NCBI RefSeq assembly: GCF_000003815.2
Contig: NW_023365723.1
Span: 326,699-390,698, forward strand
From: Branchiostoma floridae
Taxonomy: Eukaryota > Chordata > Leptocardii > Amphioxiformes > Branchiostomatidae
Length of the DNA: 64,000 nt
Direction of reading: 5' to 3'
Shown: positions 10,641 to 21,754 of the stretch, piece after piece
Position numbering within the stretch: position 1 is the first letter of the stretch
Layout: each line of letters starts with the position of its first letter
The notes under the pieces: model-generated
What the model was told of the DNA's origin: nothing
The model's input: only the letters and a program-made list of their open reading frames with translations
The model's database searches: none
Position numbers and translations under genes: made by a program

Positions 10641-11753
10641 GTACTTAGTCTAAAAACGTTGCATGAGATTTCTGCCAAGATACAACGGGCCACTTCAAAC
10701 ACCGAGAGAACATTGGCAGAGATTAGAACCATGCCCGCAAGAGGAAGACCGCCCAGAAATGTTATAGTTAACCTTCAGCACGGTTTGGCTGACTTGCGCT
10801 CTACTTCCAGAACCATGTTGAACAAGGTGAGGGGCGAAATAAGGGCCCCCAATAATCGGCAGATTATATGCTTGACGTTGAGATAAATGGCAAGAAAGGA
10901 TGTCTGTGGTAATGTGTCAACAGGGATCAAATCAAACTCCTGGGATATGATGAGGAAAGTCTTTACTGGACGGACACCACATGCATGCTTGTCAAGTTAA
11001 AGAATCTCCTTAAATATAATACCATAATTGTACATTACTATGGGGGGAGGGGGGGTTATAATTTTAGAAGAAAAGTTTAATGAAACTGTTTATCAATACT
11101 CCCTTTTTTGGCTGCAGCGAGTTTTGATTTCAATAAACCAGTTCCAGTAGGGAGGTTCCCGACAAGAAGGCCGCAGTAAAAATCAAAGACAGGGCAAAAG
11201 TCACTGAAGTCCAGCATCACAATATGATCACAACAGTAGAGGAGGCCTTCGAAGTGTATCAACAACTGTACACAGAGGACAAACTGGACCCGACTTCCAT
11301 TCACAAGCTGCGCCCTGTTCAGGTGTCAAGAGAGTATCAGAGACAAACAGGAAAACCTGCTTGTAAATAAATAAATAACAAACCTATTTGTGTCCTTCCC
11401 AAAACCATATAATACAATTGGAGATAAGCTGAACAAAAGTAACAGAAAGACGATGTGCAGATGCAGCAGAAGCTTCATCTACAGGCCAAACCTTATTCAG
11501 AGCATTAACGGACGAGGAGCGTCGCAGAAAGTCTAAAAGGACTAACCCTGTCGACAAGCCACGTCAAAGGAGAGCAAAATCAGTTAGTGGACACTCTGTC
11601 AAGGGTCTTCAACGACCGCACAGAATGGCAGCTGGACCCGCAGGTCTTTCACCGACTAATTACCTTCATGACGGACGTCTCTATATGGTGCTTATCGTCA
11701 ATGCTAAGAGGGACTTAGAAGTTAGAATATCAGAGCAAACAAGCGCAAAATGA
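10640..11753 (+). CDS. multi-exon unidentified gene, 3' part
   Basis: Four coding-like pieces lie in series. The first ends at a donor AACAAG|GTGAGG (10826) and reads SAKIQRATSNTERTLAEIRT with a GLADLRSTSRTMLNK end. A short one follows a CAG at about 10922 (LLGYDEESLYWTD). The third opens near 11146 and reaches a possible donor CAG|GTGTCA at 11319 (KVTEVQHHN, EEAFEVYQQLYTEDKLD). The last follows a CAG at 11460 and is open for about 97 codons to a TGA at 11751-11753 (LFRALTDEERRRKSKRTNP, DGRLYMVLIVNAKRDLEV). The gene is not recognised. Its stop codon lies within a few bases of the edge of the repeat unit that starts near 11745, so it may belong to that mobile element or end beside it. Confidence 0.35.
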
Positions 11754-14230
11754 AAGACATTTGTGGCCTTGACATCCAGCAAACCCATCTAACTTAGCTG
11801 AACAAGCCCCCACTGAGCCAGAGGCACAGTCCCCGAAGTCTGGGATTCCAAGAGGCTTGACAGCTGTGAGAACAGACCTGACTAACAACCCTGAGTAAAC
11901 TGGATGTCCTGCCGCTGCCAGTAGTTCTGCTCTTCATGTATGGCATATTAATTGCAGCAACTGCTGCTGTTCTCATCAAGGTGCTGAAAGTGATGTCTCG
12001 GCATCCTGCTCTGGTGATTTTCCACTTCAGAGATGACCAGACCCACGTGCCATGCTTTACACCCTCTGAGTGACCTGTGGAAAAAGAAAAATTAGTGGGA
12101 GTGGCCAAAAAATAGAGCTGTGAATTTCAACAAATTTTAGGTACTGATACACTTGGGTTTCCGTACTTATCAGGTACTTGTGTCCTTTTAAATGCACTGT
12201 TGTCCTTAGACTGATCAATATGCTGACTAAACACAATCGTGACAATGACAAAGACAGAACGCGTGTGACCCGGCCACGCCACCCCGGTCCTTAGTTCTAT
12301 GACGGTACAAGTCATCAACAGAAACGGACCTACACTCATGAAAATCACACAAAAATGTAGTCCACAGCCTACAGGTTCGACATATAGAGTACACCACACC
12401 GGCATTGACGAGTATTTCAGCCAAAGTATCGTTTTCCTCGTCCCGACATTTTCAACGCCAGAAAATTTGCCCAACATACGCACGGCCGCCACGAACCTCA
12501 CAACAAAAACGTTTTTCCCTCAACAGTGGTAATTTTGAAGCTCTAACCTGCACTGTAATAGCTAACCACAGAATCAGAATAACTGTAAGATAACTGCTGA
12601 GCTTTTTTGAGGAAAAAATAAGACAAAATACAAAGACAACTGCAGCCGTTGCAAATGTCCACCCTCACCTCACCACGGCCGCCCTGCACTGACAAATTCC
12701 ATACGGAACTTCTCTCGTATCAGTGCGCGTCAACATCTGGAATACCGCTTAACTCTTACTGAAAGAGTTACGTACAGCTTACCTCGTAAAAATTTGAGAT
12801 GAAACAGTAAAGAACAATCAAAACTATCCAATGTAGCGGCATATTGGTCAAACATTTATTTCTTACCCGGACTATTTTATGGCGGCGCTTGTGTACATTC
12901 CGTCTGGGAGGGCATTCGGTGGAGGCTGAATGATGACGTAAGAAGACAATGGAGGCTTACTACGGGGGTTTTGGAAGTACCGCTCTTAAATAATAAACGT
13001 GATACATAATAAACCAAATACTTGGCTTCTTTGTGACATTCCCTTTTAAATTGCCATCAATTTGTGACGCGAAAACGTTCCATACAGGTGTTCCAGACCG
13101 TGTGATTAAAAGCCGCCGGACAAAGGCTTCGAAGTTGTATCACACGGGCTTCCATTGATTACAAACACATAACATGTCGGCTCTTCCTCCCGCGCATTGG
13201 CATCGCAGCAAATCAAGATTCAGTTGAATCTTATGACTCTCCTTCTGTGCGTTTCAAATGTTAAAGTTACTAGTTTAATATTGGCTGAACTCTGCCCTCA
13301 ATGTGAAATCAATGCGCTTCCTCAGGGGCTCGACAGCGCCTTTGCATCGCAACAAATCAAGATGTTATGAACTTTCAGTTTCATTTCATTAGCTGAACTC
13401 AGGTGAACTGGAAGTGAGATAGAAGCATGTTACGTTAACGGTTCGAAGCCTGTTCCTTTACCCGGTTCTTTTGTTCGAATGTAACGTTACGAACAACTTT
13501 ACGGACAAGGACTGGCTTGAAACTTCAGGATGAGATGGGCCACCTTTGATTTCATTTGTACGGAGCTAGGAGGACGGCTGACACTACAGAATACGCGGTT
13601 TAGGGAAGCAATTTCTGTGACCAAGCGAGTGGGCGTGGCGCTATGGTACCTGGCCACGAGGACCGACTACAGAACCCTTTCACATCTGTTTGGGGTAGGT
13701 GACGGTCCTCAGTTTGTACCATAGTCCACGAGGTGTGTGAAGCTTTAGTCCGCTACATGAACATCCCGAGAGTAGACCGTCTGTGTGATAATATTGGGGA
13801 GTTCGATGACAAGACCGGCTTTCCACAGTGTGCCGGTGCGATCGATGGCACGCATATCCCAATCATCGCACCAAGTGATGACCATTCAGCTTACTTCAGA
13901 AAAGGCTCGCATGACTTAGATCTAGGCGTCCGGGCAGTCATCAACTGTTCAATTGTAAGACAAAATAATGCAACATGATGCGAAAAACGATTTGAGGTGT
14001 ATGCACATTGTCTAATTTCATCTCGCTTTGGCGACACATGTGCGAGAGGCTTTTTTTGTCATAATCTTTTAATTACGCGGGAAACTCGGTAACCTGATAC
14101 CCACTGCAACCGCGCGTAGCAACGTTAACCGGACTCTTGCAACCCAACACCGTTGTAAGCTTGGACCGTTAGCTTGTAGGCCATCAGACGCAAAGTTACA
14201 CATCACGTCATAGGTGCCAGTGACAGAGCT
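11745..14230. mobile_element. repeat unit E1 + Harbinger, left copy
   Basis: This 2.5-kb unit recurs inverted at 57733-59065 plus 62850-64000, where a later insertion splits it. Its first 1.27 kb (to about 13010) also recurs directly at 26385-30440, split by a LINE. Shared landmarks include CTTGACATCCAGCAAAC, GAGGCACAGTCCCCGAAGTC, GGCCACGCCACCCCGG and GGAGGCTGAATGATGACGT. The second half holds the Harbinger transposase. The E1 half contains a minus-strand exon-like piece after a splice acceptor. Because E1 and the transposase travel together in two copies, the unit may be one Harbinger element with two genes; its terminal inverted repeats were not found. Confidence 0.7.
13530..13978 (+). pseudogene. 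PIF/Harbinger-type transposase, left copy
   Basis: The frame reads FREAISVTKRVGVALWYLAT and SHLFGV, the helical N-terminal part of Harbinger/HARBI1 proteins. Then, after a one-base frameshift near 13690, come VHEVCEALVRYMNIP, FPQCAGAIDGTHIPI and FRKGSHDLDLGVRAVIN. GAIDGTHIPI carries the first catalytic aspartate of the DDE nuclease. At the place where the family has the second aspartate (Q.V.D) this copy has N, and the rest is lost, so it is dead. These enzymes cut and paste DNA at TWA targets. The inverted copy at 58040-58439 covers the same part with different damage. Confidence 0.85.
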
Positions 14231-14239
14231 CGAAGATTA

Positions 14240-15138
14240 TTTTAACAAAATCACATACACATACTGGAAAAATCAAAGCCAACTATTGATAAGCGTTCAA
14301 AAAGAGATAGGTGTAAGCTAGGTGTTGCTTTCAAAAGAGCCAATGGGCTTTGTTAATGAAATGCACCAGTATAAGTTGCCTCGTCTTTACCTAGGTGGCT
14401 CCAATGCAGCCGCGTCACCTTCGACTGTTACCGCTGCACCTGTGTCCACTTCGTCTACTGCTTCCAACTGCTTCCACGTCAGCGGCAGTTAAGCTGAGCT
14501 CTTCCAATGATGAGGAAGTCTGTATAATTTGGCAAAAATTAGGATTAAACCGACTGAAATGTTTCCTTTGTAGTTGCTTATTTGCATTTCATGGGTAAGT
14601 TGCAATTGGTAAAATTCAAAAGAGCCAATGTCCGTGTTCAACTATGCTGAGTATATAACGACACCAAGGCACACATTTGAGAAAAGTATGAAAAGTGGTT
14701 ATATGATTTAGCTAACTTAACAAGTTACATCTTAGTGCACGTATCAGGCTTTTTGGATGTTTTCTTTACTGACTACAACGTATGGACGTCTTACAGGGCG
14801 AGGCTGTAACGTTAACCCGGTTAACGATATCTACCGAGGACATGCTCAGATTGATGCCAGGGAAGTTGCTGAATGACCAGGTTAACTTCTGTTGCTCTTA
14901 ATTTGTCCTGTGTTATAAATGTACATATATGGGCGTAGCGCATGATTGATAAGTGACGGATTTCATTTACGAGACTGTCCTTTTTTCGATTTTACAGATT
15001 ATTAATGTCTACATGGACACGATTGTACAGAGAGGTAAACTACAGGTGGGTGAATTAGATAATAATTTTTTAATTTCAGCATACATTTATTTCACGTGTG
15101 TGCCAATTGTCTGCCAACTGTATAATCTATCTAATTAA
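14240..15138. other. no gene recognised
   Basis: A plus-strand frame at 14395-14600 is proline- and leucine-rich and low in complexity; I do not trust it as coding. Otherwise AT-rich sequence up to the TIR element at 15139. Confidence 0.35.
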
Positions 15139-15202
15139 GGCCACACCAATTTAATTTGTTGGTTCTCGGATTTTTTCAGAAAAAAGTTGAAGCGACAGGG
15201 CG

Positions 15203-15222
15203 AAAAAAAAAAAAAAAAAAAA
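15203..15222. repeat. A20 homopolymer
   Basis: Twenty A in a row inside the TIR element, about 65 bases from its left end. Confidence 0.9.
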
Positions 15223-16009
15223 CTTGCAACAAGTCTGGGTTCAGGTCCAGAGGCCCAGGGTGATAAGTCCTGATCTGGATCCATAGTAATACATATGCTA
15301 GAAATAGTTAATCAGTTATACTTACATTACATTACATTGCAAAATTGCATGTTGGCATAAGTTTTACCTACAATTTGTACAGTCAGTACTACAGTTAACA
15401 GAAATGCTCAGTATTAAAGACAAACTTAATTGTTTTCTTCATCTCAACTCAGCTTATCCATTACCTTTTGTTCTACTTCTAGTTAACCTTCTGATTTGTA
15501 TTTTTATCTTATCATGCGGTAAAAAAAACCCATCTCAAACAGACCTATATAGTATTTTTCCAGAAATGCAACAACAACAGCAAATATTATTAAAGTTCGC
15601 CTCTAGAAATGAAATAGCATTGCTGGAAGTCTTATTTGCCCTCTGAGTAGATAAAATCAAGGCTCTAGATACATTTCATGGTCAACTGGTGCAAATTGGA
15701 AAAAAAATTACAAATACTTCCACTAAAAATACATGAACAACCCAAAGTATTGAACTACATGTTGTATAAAACAATATGTTTATTCTCCCTTTTTGTTGCA
15801 ATTTTTTGTTGGCAAAAAAATAAGATGCAACTTGATTAAACCTCTTTGGAAAAACCTACATGCTATCAAGAGCTGTAAAATCTGCAGTTTTGCCAAAAAT
15901 CACTGTGGTGCGCTGCTGCAAACCAAAATAAATATTTGAAATAAAGATGGCCGACCGGCTTGTTTATATCTCCATTTTCAGCGGATTTCAGACGGATTTG
16001 TGCCATTCA

Positions 16010-16129
16010 GGCATATCAAAACATGTTGCCCATGTAGGTACAAGATTGAACAAGTATTGGTAATTTATTGGCATATCAAAACATGTTGCCCATGTAGGTA
16101 CAAGATTGAACAAGTATTGGTAATTTATT
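16010..16129. repeat. perfect 60-bp tandem duplication
   Basis: Two identical 60-bp units, 16010-16069 and 16070-16129, each starting GGCATATCAAAACATG. The identity is complete, so the duplication is recent (or an assembly slip) compared with the imperfect TIRs of the element around it. Confidence 0.95.
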
Positions 16130-16821
16130 GAGTTGTTTCTTTGGGGGCCGATTTCTGTGTTTCAATTGAAAATTTACGTGTGAATGTGTGCGTGTGCGAC
16201 AGAGCACATGCTCTGCCGAATTTCTGAACTTCTGCTAACGTTACGTTGTGTTATGGTATGCCCATGTGTATCTCATATTCACGAAGATTTATGTGTTCCC
16301 AAATGTACTTTGCAACAAACAAGAAGTGAATCAATTGGTAACAAAGGAATTGGGGGTGAGAGAAAGTAAATGTACTGGTACTTCCAGGGCCCAGGCGGTT
16401 TGTTTTTGTAACTGAACCAAAGTTTGGCAGCACTAACTTAACTGAATGGAATTTTTTTTTTTTTTTTACAAATTGGGAAAATTAGAAGCGGCGATTCCGA
16501 GAACCAACAAATAAAATTGGTATGGCCTAAAAAGAAAATAATCTATTTCAAAGATTTTAAGAATATATGTCAATGGCATTAAGAGCAAACTCTGATCATT
16601 CTCTTTTGTAATGTGTATGGGTATGTTATCGTTGTTTGCCTTTGCAAGAGGAAATAGTGATCGACAGAAAGAGAGTCTATCCAGACGCAATTCCGGGACA
16701 AACAAGTTATAAATCATACTTAGATTTAAAATTGCCTTCATCCTCACACAGGGGAAACCAAATGTCCATGCTTTCAACCCGTTCAGAGGTGGACGCACAA
16801 AACCGACATTTTCACGATGGA

Positions 16822-17337
16822 CTTGGTGCTGATTCCGATTCACCTTGAGGCGCACTGGTGCATGGCGGTAGGCCCCCTTTCCACTTGACGGCGCAGTCTC
16901 ACGGCGCTCTCGCTAGTGAGAAAGTAGACTCGGACTCAAATCTTGAGGATGTCGTAGGAAGCGTTGTGCCCTACAGATTCGAGCCATAACTCTCTGACGA
17001 GCAATTAGAGGAGCCGAACCCTGGCAGCGACAAATGAAGGTAAGGCGCCGCAGCTTATCAACAATACACTTCAATTCTACCATGTAATACATTTAACACT
17101 ACAAACCTCTATACTAGAGACAATGATGGTGAAAAGAATTACATTATGGAAATGTTTTATGTTCAATCTTGTAATGTCCTCTTTGAATATTTCAATGCAA
17201 TGCGTTGTACACCAGTGCCAGCGAAATAAAGAAATTGCATGCATGACAGATAATACAGTCTGTTGGAGCCATGCATATATATATGCCGCTAGTGCTGCTA
17301 CGCGTTTAAGTCTTCATACTTTCTGTCTACCAACGCT
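16822..17337 (+). repeat. segment duplicated across the gap, copy 1
   Basis: It matches 17798-18252 from CTTGGTGCTGATTCCG to CCAACGCT and runs straight into the N run. This copy holds about 57 extra bases flanked by CTTGA on both sides, as if the other copy lost them between two CTTGA repeats. It carries a damaged version of the PYRFEP exon (a TAA replaces the TAT of FEPYLSDEQ). Confidence 0.85.
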
Positions 17338-17437
17338 NNNNNNNNNNNNNNNNNNNNNNNNNNNNNNNNNNNNNNNNNNNNNNNNNNNNNNNNNNNNNNN
17401 NNNNNNNNNNNNNNNNNNNNNNNNNNNNNNNNNNNNN
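17338..17437. other. assembly gap, 100 N
   Basis: Exactly 100 N, the usual placeholder for a gap of unknown length. Any frame drawn through it is meaningless. Confidence 0.99.
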
Positions 17438-17763
17438 CAAGTTGCAGGAAATTCTGTTTTAGAGGGTTTGAAAATCCAAATTTTCCCGGGGTAGCATGTC
17501 CCCGGACCCCTGCCCCGACGCTGTGAAAAAATCCTGGCGAAAACACTGGGCTATACCAGTTGGAAGCCGGGCTCCCTTGTGCCCTGACGTCTATATTAAG
17601 ATTATTTTATCGGTTGTTTTTCTACCTGTTTAATGATGCCTGTCGGGGGGAGGGTCATGTTGATTTTTTTTAGGTGGAGGGGGAGGGTCCCGTTAAATTT
17701 TTTTGAGATGAGGGGGAGGGCCATCAAAAAAATTTTTTATCCGACTTCCAATGCACCAGTCTT

Positions 17764-17778
17764 CCCCCCCCCCCCCCC
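17764..17778. repeat. C15 homopolymer
   Basis: Fifteen C in a row just before the second duplicated copy; the surrounding 17600-17760 is rich in G/T runs and low in complexity. Confidence 0.9.
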
Positions 17779-17797
17779 AATAAATATCGTACGGTCC

Positions 17798-18252
17798 CTT
17801 GGTGCTGATTCCGATTCACCTTGAGGCGCACTGGTGCATGGCGGTAGGCCCCCTTTCCACTTGAGGATGTCGTAGGAAGCCTTGTGCCCTACAGATTCGA
17901 GCCATATCTCTCTGACGAGCAATCAGAGGAGCCGAACCTTGACAGCGACAATGAAGGTAACGCCGCAGCTAATCAACAAAACACTTCGATTCTACCATGT
18001 AATACATTTAACACAACAAACCTCTATACTAGAGACAATGATGGTGAAAAGAATTACATTCTGGAAATGTCTTTAAGTTCAATCTTGTAATGTCCTCTTT
18101 GAATATTTCAATGTAATGCGCAGTACACCAGTGCCAGCGAAAAAAAAAGAAAATGCATGCATGACAGATAATACAGTCTGTTGGAGCCATGCATATATAT
18201 GCCGCTAGTGCTGCTACGCGGTTAAGTCTTCATACTTTCTGTCCACCAACGC
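17798..18252 (+). repeat. segment duplicated across the gap, copy 2
   Basis: Second copy of 16822-17337. It retains the open exon at 17880-17956 and continues into unique sequence after CCAACGCT, whereas copy 1 ends there at the N run. Confidence 0.85.
17860..17956 (+). CDS. N-terminal exon of a P2X7-C-domain-like protein
   Basis: The frame reads VPYRFEPYLSDEQSEEPN followed by LDSDNEG and ends at a donor AATGAAG|GTAACG. A PYxFEP motif followed by an acidic serine-rich tail is common just before the P2X7-type cysteine domain in multi-copy invertebrate proteins, as I recall them, and that domain lies 0.7 kb downstream on the same strand. The start is not defined. Confidence 0.5.
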
Positions 18253-18671
18253 TATACCCCAATTACAATAAAACCCCTGACTAGGATTAACTCCGGCCAT
18301 GGTGTTGGGTCATTCTCTGATACTGAGTTCTGGTTCTGTCACCAACTGCACAGGACAATATATCAAACACCAAGCCTACCACACTCAGGGTGGCAACCCC
18401 GCGTCCCTCTCGTACTTCTCCCTGACCAATTACATCATGGCCAAGTGAAGGCAGGAAAAAAACAGAAGCAAGCAACTACCAATGTGTCACAATGAGGAAG
18501 GACAGTTGTTCCTTCGCCAATGGCAACATCCAGAAGAAGTAGGACTTCGAGGTTGAACATGTAACAGGGGTGCTCTATGGCATGTACCCTAACTTGCGAA
18601 GATATTTTTGCAGACCTTGTTATGCACATTAAAGAATACCAGATTTGTTGCCACTGACTACACTGATTAGA

Positions 18672-19151
18672 AAGTGGTGTAGGCACACCAACTGCCGACA
18701 GATGACAACTGTAGGCGAGTGCGTGTGCTGTCATGATTTGACGGAAGCGGAGGCGACGGCATTTACTGTCCCGAACAAGGCCGTCCTCGACGCGGCACTT
18801 AACTTCCACGTTGACGTCCAGCTGGAGCCGCTGAGGGCGCAGTACCCAAATCGCACGTACCGTCTGCAAGTGTGCCGGCAGTGCACTTCCTTTGTACATC
18901 AGCGGCTGGGGAGAAAGATCAGACGTGTCCTGCCGTCTTATGCGATCAGGGAAGCCTACCCTGAGCCCACCGACGACTACCGAGAATTTGTTGATGCGGA
19001 CGATGAGATCTATGCATGGGCAACAGGGAATACAAACAAGTCTTGCGCTTCAAAACCTGCCGAGTGGACAAAGCCGAGGAAGTGTGCAAACGCAGGTGCG
19101 CGCAAGGTCAAGAAGTGGTCCATGCACGAAAAAAACACAACCTGCACATAA
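18672..19151 (+). CDS. P2X7 C-terminal-like cysteine domain protein
   Basis: The frame reads KWCRHTNC, MTTVGECVCCHD, a leucine-rich middle, NRTYRLQVCRQCTSF, LGRKIRRVLPSYAIRE and YPEPTDDYREF. This is the order of the intracellular C-terminal domain of the P2X7 receptor: WCxCGxC..., a CC pair, N.R.R..AYR......, ILPSC and FP....YSGF. The domain folds around zinc and, outside P2X7 itself, occurs in many stand-alone invertebrate and mobile-element proteins. No P2X channel part is present here. A likely acceptor (GATTAG) precedes 18671. The frame is intact to 19151, but the part after DADDEIYAW is lysine-rich and less convincing. A second, broken copy is at 33222-33440. Confidence 0.7.
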   Translation, partial: KWCRHTNCRQMTTVGECVCCHDLTEAEATAFTVPNKAVLDAALNFHVDVQLEPLRAQYPNRTYRLQVCRQCTSFVHQRLGRKIRRVLPSYAIREAYPEPTDDYREFVDADDEIYAWATGNTNKSCASKPAEWTKPRKCANAGARKVKKWSMHEKNTTCT

Positions 19152-19159
19152 GTGCATGT

Positions 19160-20370
19160 ACAAATGGGGCATGGCTCTACTCCTTCATAACCTCAATGAT
19201 TCCACAAGGGAAGGGGAAAGGGTACCAATGTGTCTCAAAATCGCAACGTATGGTCACACTTAGTATGCAATGGGTACGTTCCTCGTCCTGGTGAGGTTGT
19301 GCTGGTATGAATGTCATCATGTATGGATTATGAACATGCATAACACATTTTGACACAATGTAGAAAAAAGGTAAAATATTTTATGGATGAGTGGGTATCA
19401 GAGCTCTTGTTCTGGATTGCTGAGGTATGGTTTAAACTTTTCCACGTGCGAACATATCCAGACCAAAGAACTCTGCAGTTTCTATTGATTCAAACTTGGC
19501 ATGTGATGATGGAATAGATTTCCATACATTTAAACATCAGTGAATTGCCAGGGAAAGGGATATGAAACAAAGCAGTGCCCTAGCGAACCACGGTAAGCTC
19601 AAAGATATCTTTTTCTTTGTAACGGGTTTTATTTATAGGAAGTCATGTTTCATTTTATGTCTTAAACCTCATAATTGTGCCATAACTTTTTTTTTAATCT
19701 CAGCTAAATGAAATACATTATAATATTGTTTCTTTGGGCTCAAAAGGCAACTGAACAGTGATGACTGTGACGTGTTTTGCTGAAAGTTTGCCCAGTATAC
19801 CTCAGTCAGGTTGGCATCATGAACTTCATAAAGGTAAATATCAATGATTTCATACTGCTTATTCGGTAATAAGCAATAATTGGCTTTGTCTGGCAGGCAG
19901 GCGTGGTGGTGTTCGGAAACTATCCAAAATGGCGGTCGTAAAGTCGTTTTATTTGGCCATCCTTGTCATCTTTACAGCTTCCCAACCATTGGATATGTAT
20001 GATAATCTTGATTTATGAAAAGGGATAGATCAGTTGGGCAACGGAAATGGTTGTTACACTAGTTTGTACATTACTGTGGCAGTGGCCTCTCCTATCCCTT
20101 AGATGAACTACATATAAAACAAGTAATGATTTTTTTACACAACCTTCAACAGTAATTTTTTTCTATTCTAAGATGACATGTTCAGAAATAATGTAAAAGG
20201 GAGATCATACACCAGAAGCTTTTTGATTAGATAGATATATTAACTTCAGTAATCTTGACCCAGACTTCCAAGATGCCATGAGACGTCTACGTACCTTAAG
20301 TCTACATCTTGGACTGTTGAAGACAGCCCTTGACGTACCTGATTAGTGTCTTTCTTTTAGTCTTAGAGAC
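19160..20370. other. no gene recognised
   Basis: AT-rich sequence with short frames only; I see no exon, repeat edge or RNA gene. Confidence 0.4.
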
Positions 20371-20429
20371 TTCTTTTAGATTGACTCCGATGGCCTGAGT
20401 CGGAGGACATAGTACAGTACTACAGCAAG

Positions 20430-20770
20430 GCATTGATGTGGCAGGGCCTGTGCCATCTGGCCCGAAGAGACTGTCTCCGGCAACGTGACATGAAACTTCT
20501 GGAGAAGAAACACTACAAGTATTTCATCATCGCCTACCACATGCTTGTAAAAGGTTTTGTTATTATTTCCTTCTTTCACCATCAGAAGAGGCACCAGAGG
20601 CGGCAGACATACCGCCACCCCGACACCGTTCTCCCGAGGCAGCGATCCTGCCCCGACCCGCAGCTAGGGACAGCAGACCCACCCCGACACGGAAGCAGAC
20701 GACGAGGGCATACAAGTATCGTTTATGCCGGAAGGAGAACCTGTGCACGCATGTACACGTGGAAACCATG
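20430..20770 (+). CDS. exon-like fragment, basic/proline-rich
   Basis: A plus frame reads RDCLRQRDMKLLEKKHYKYF and, in a second frame from about 20580, a proline-rich linker and then a basic KQTTRAYKYRLCRK stretch. The layout resembles the tail of a DDE transposase but is too broken to assign; it sits just upstream of a piggyBac-like fragment. Confidence 0.2.
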
Positions 20771-20908
20771 AAGAATAAATTTTTCAAAAATCTCCACGTT
20801 CTTCACAGCAAAGATTCACAGGTTTTGAGGGTTTTTCAAGATTGCGCTACCCGTGTGACACATGAATTTTGTGGCTCAGTACATCTGACCTTTTTCCGCT
20901 AAATCGCG

Positions 20909-21163
20909 GGGTGGACCATGACAGCATTCTATCTTCTGGACACCTGCAGGGTGAGGTCATGTACAGTCAACTTCATGAACCTGAAGGACCCACGAAAGGA
21001 GGATTCCTTTGAGTATGGATGGAAGCTAGGCATGGAGATTGTCCTCCCCCATGTAAGGGCGAGATCACTCAACAGCCTCACATCTGTGATGCAGCAGAAG
21101 ATACGGCTGATGCTCGAATACCTTCAAAGCATCCAAGGCATGCTGAAAAAAATTGAGGATCAC
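20909..21163 (+). pseudogene. piggyBac-like transposase, C-terminal fragment
   Basis: The frame reads WTMTAFYLLDTCRVRSCTVN, then FEYGWKLGMEIVLPHVRARS and KIRLML. A W-x-hydrophobic-x-LLD..(N) helix followed by F...L...L..P.(V/I).RR is the pattern at the end of the DDE domain in piggyBac-type transposases. The N-terminal nuclease part is not adjacent and no C-terminal zinc ribbon is seen. The frame is open for 82 codons. Assignment rests on this single region. Confidence 0.45.
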
Positions 21164-21189
21164 TAGGTAAAAAATGTAGGGCGTGTAAA

Positions 21190-21400
21190 CCAACGCATGA
21201 TGCCTGGAAACAATGCTCTTGAGTTCTTTGCTGAACAGAATGAAGAACATGTTTCATCTTGCACCTGACATTCGAGGTAGTATAGCATTAAATTATAGCC
21301 AAGTTCAGATTGCTACGGCAAGTTTACAGGGCAACTCTCCCCCTGGAGGCTTATGCAGAAGATGTTACTCAGTATTTCCACTCGGGTAGTCTGATCACCA
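21190..21400 (+). pseudogene. RAG1-like fragment C
   Basis: The sequence is a close, more damaged copy of the middle of fragment B: MPGNNALEFFAEQNEEHV, then, after a deletion that shifts frame, KFRLLRQVYRATLPLEAYAE and DVTQYF. It matches the RAG1 stretch GNFARKL...PVWRSS...LCQYSF. It is cut off after QYFHSGS, where unrelated LINE sequence follows. Confidence 0.65.
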
Positions 21401-21509
21401 AGTATTAGTCCTTCCCGGTTCTCGATGGCAAAAGGAGCCCGTCTTTGCCTATCGACGAAGGAAATGCACACCAGAAACAATGCGATGCCTGGGGTTAGCA
21501 CTCAATCTG

Positions 21510-21730
21510 ACGGACTTTTCATCAGTGGAAGACACGGATAACGCAGTGCTCAAGGTAAACAGACTTTACTCCATACTGCGCCCACTTATCGACAAGTATG
21601 TACCAGTAAAGAAGGGGAGAGTTACAAGGCTTAGATTACTCCTGGGATTAAGCGGCTGATTGAGGAGAGACAGAGAGCGTACTTCTCGGGCGACAAATCT
21701 TGCTTAAGTTTGATTTGAAAAAGAAAAAAA
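21510..21730 (+). pseudogene. LINE fragment (endonuclease-RT linker)
   Basis: Pieces in two frames read LYSILRPLIDKYVPVKKGRV and ITPGIKRLIEERQRAYFSGD. A (P)WxTP.IK.LI..RQ.A(Y/F)..G motif after an I(D).(Y/F).P.K segment is typical of the region between the endonuclease and reverse transcriptase in many animal LINEs. The frame changes between the two parts. It is a short remnant of a different LINE from the one at 27259. Confidence 0.6.
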
Positions 21731-21754
21731 AAACTGCAGGAAGTCTTAAGGAAG

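Larger units (their letters stand above)
15139..16527. mobile_element. Harbinger-type TIR element, 1.39 kb, TSD TAA
   Basis: The ends are imperfect 34-bp inverted repeats starting GGCCACACCAATTT on the left and, on the other strand, GGCCATACCAATTT. A TAA stands on each side (15136-15138 and 16528-16530). GG-starting TIRs with a TWA duplication are the signature of PIF/Harbinger. The interior has no transposase, an A20 run and a 60-bp tandem duplication, so it is non-autonomous. The same TIR family ends the MITE at 27708-28074. Confidence 0.88.

Noticed and set aside
17123-17546. Frames running through the N block
   Set aside because: The gap is unknown sequence, so frames across it mean nothing.
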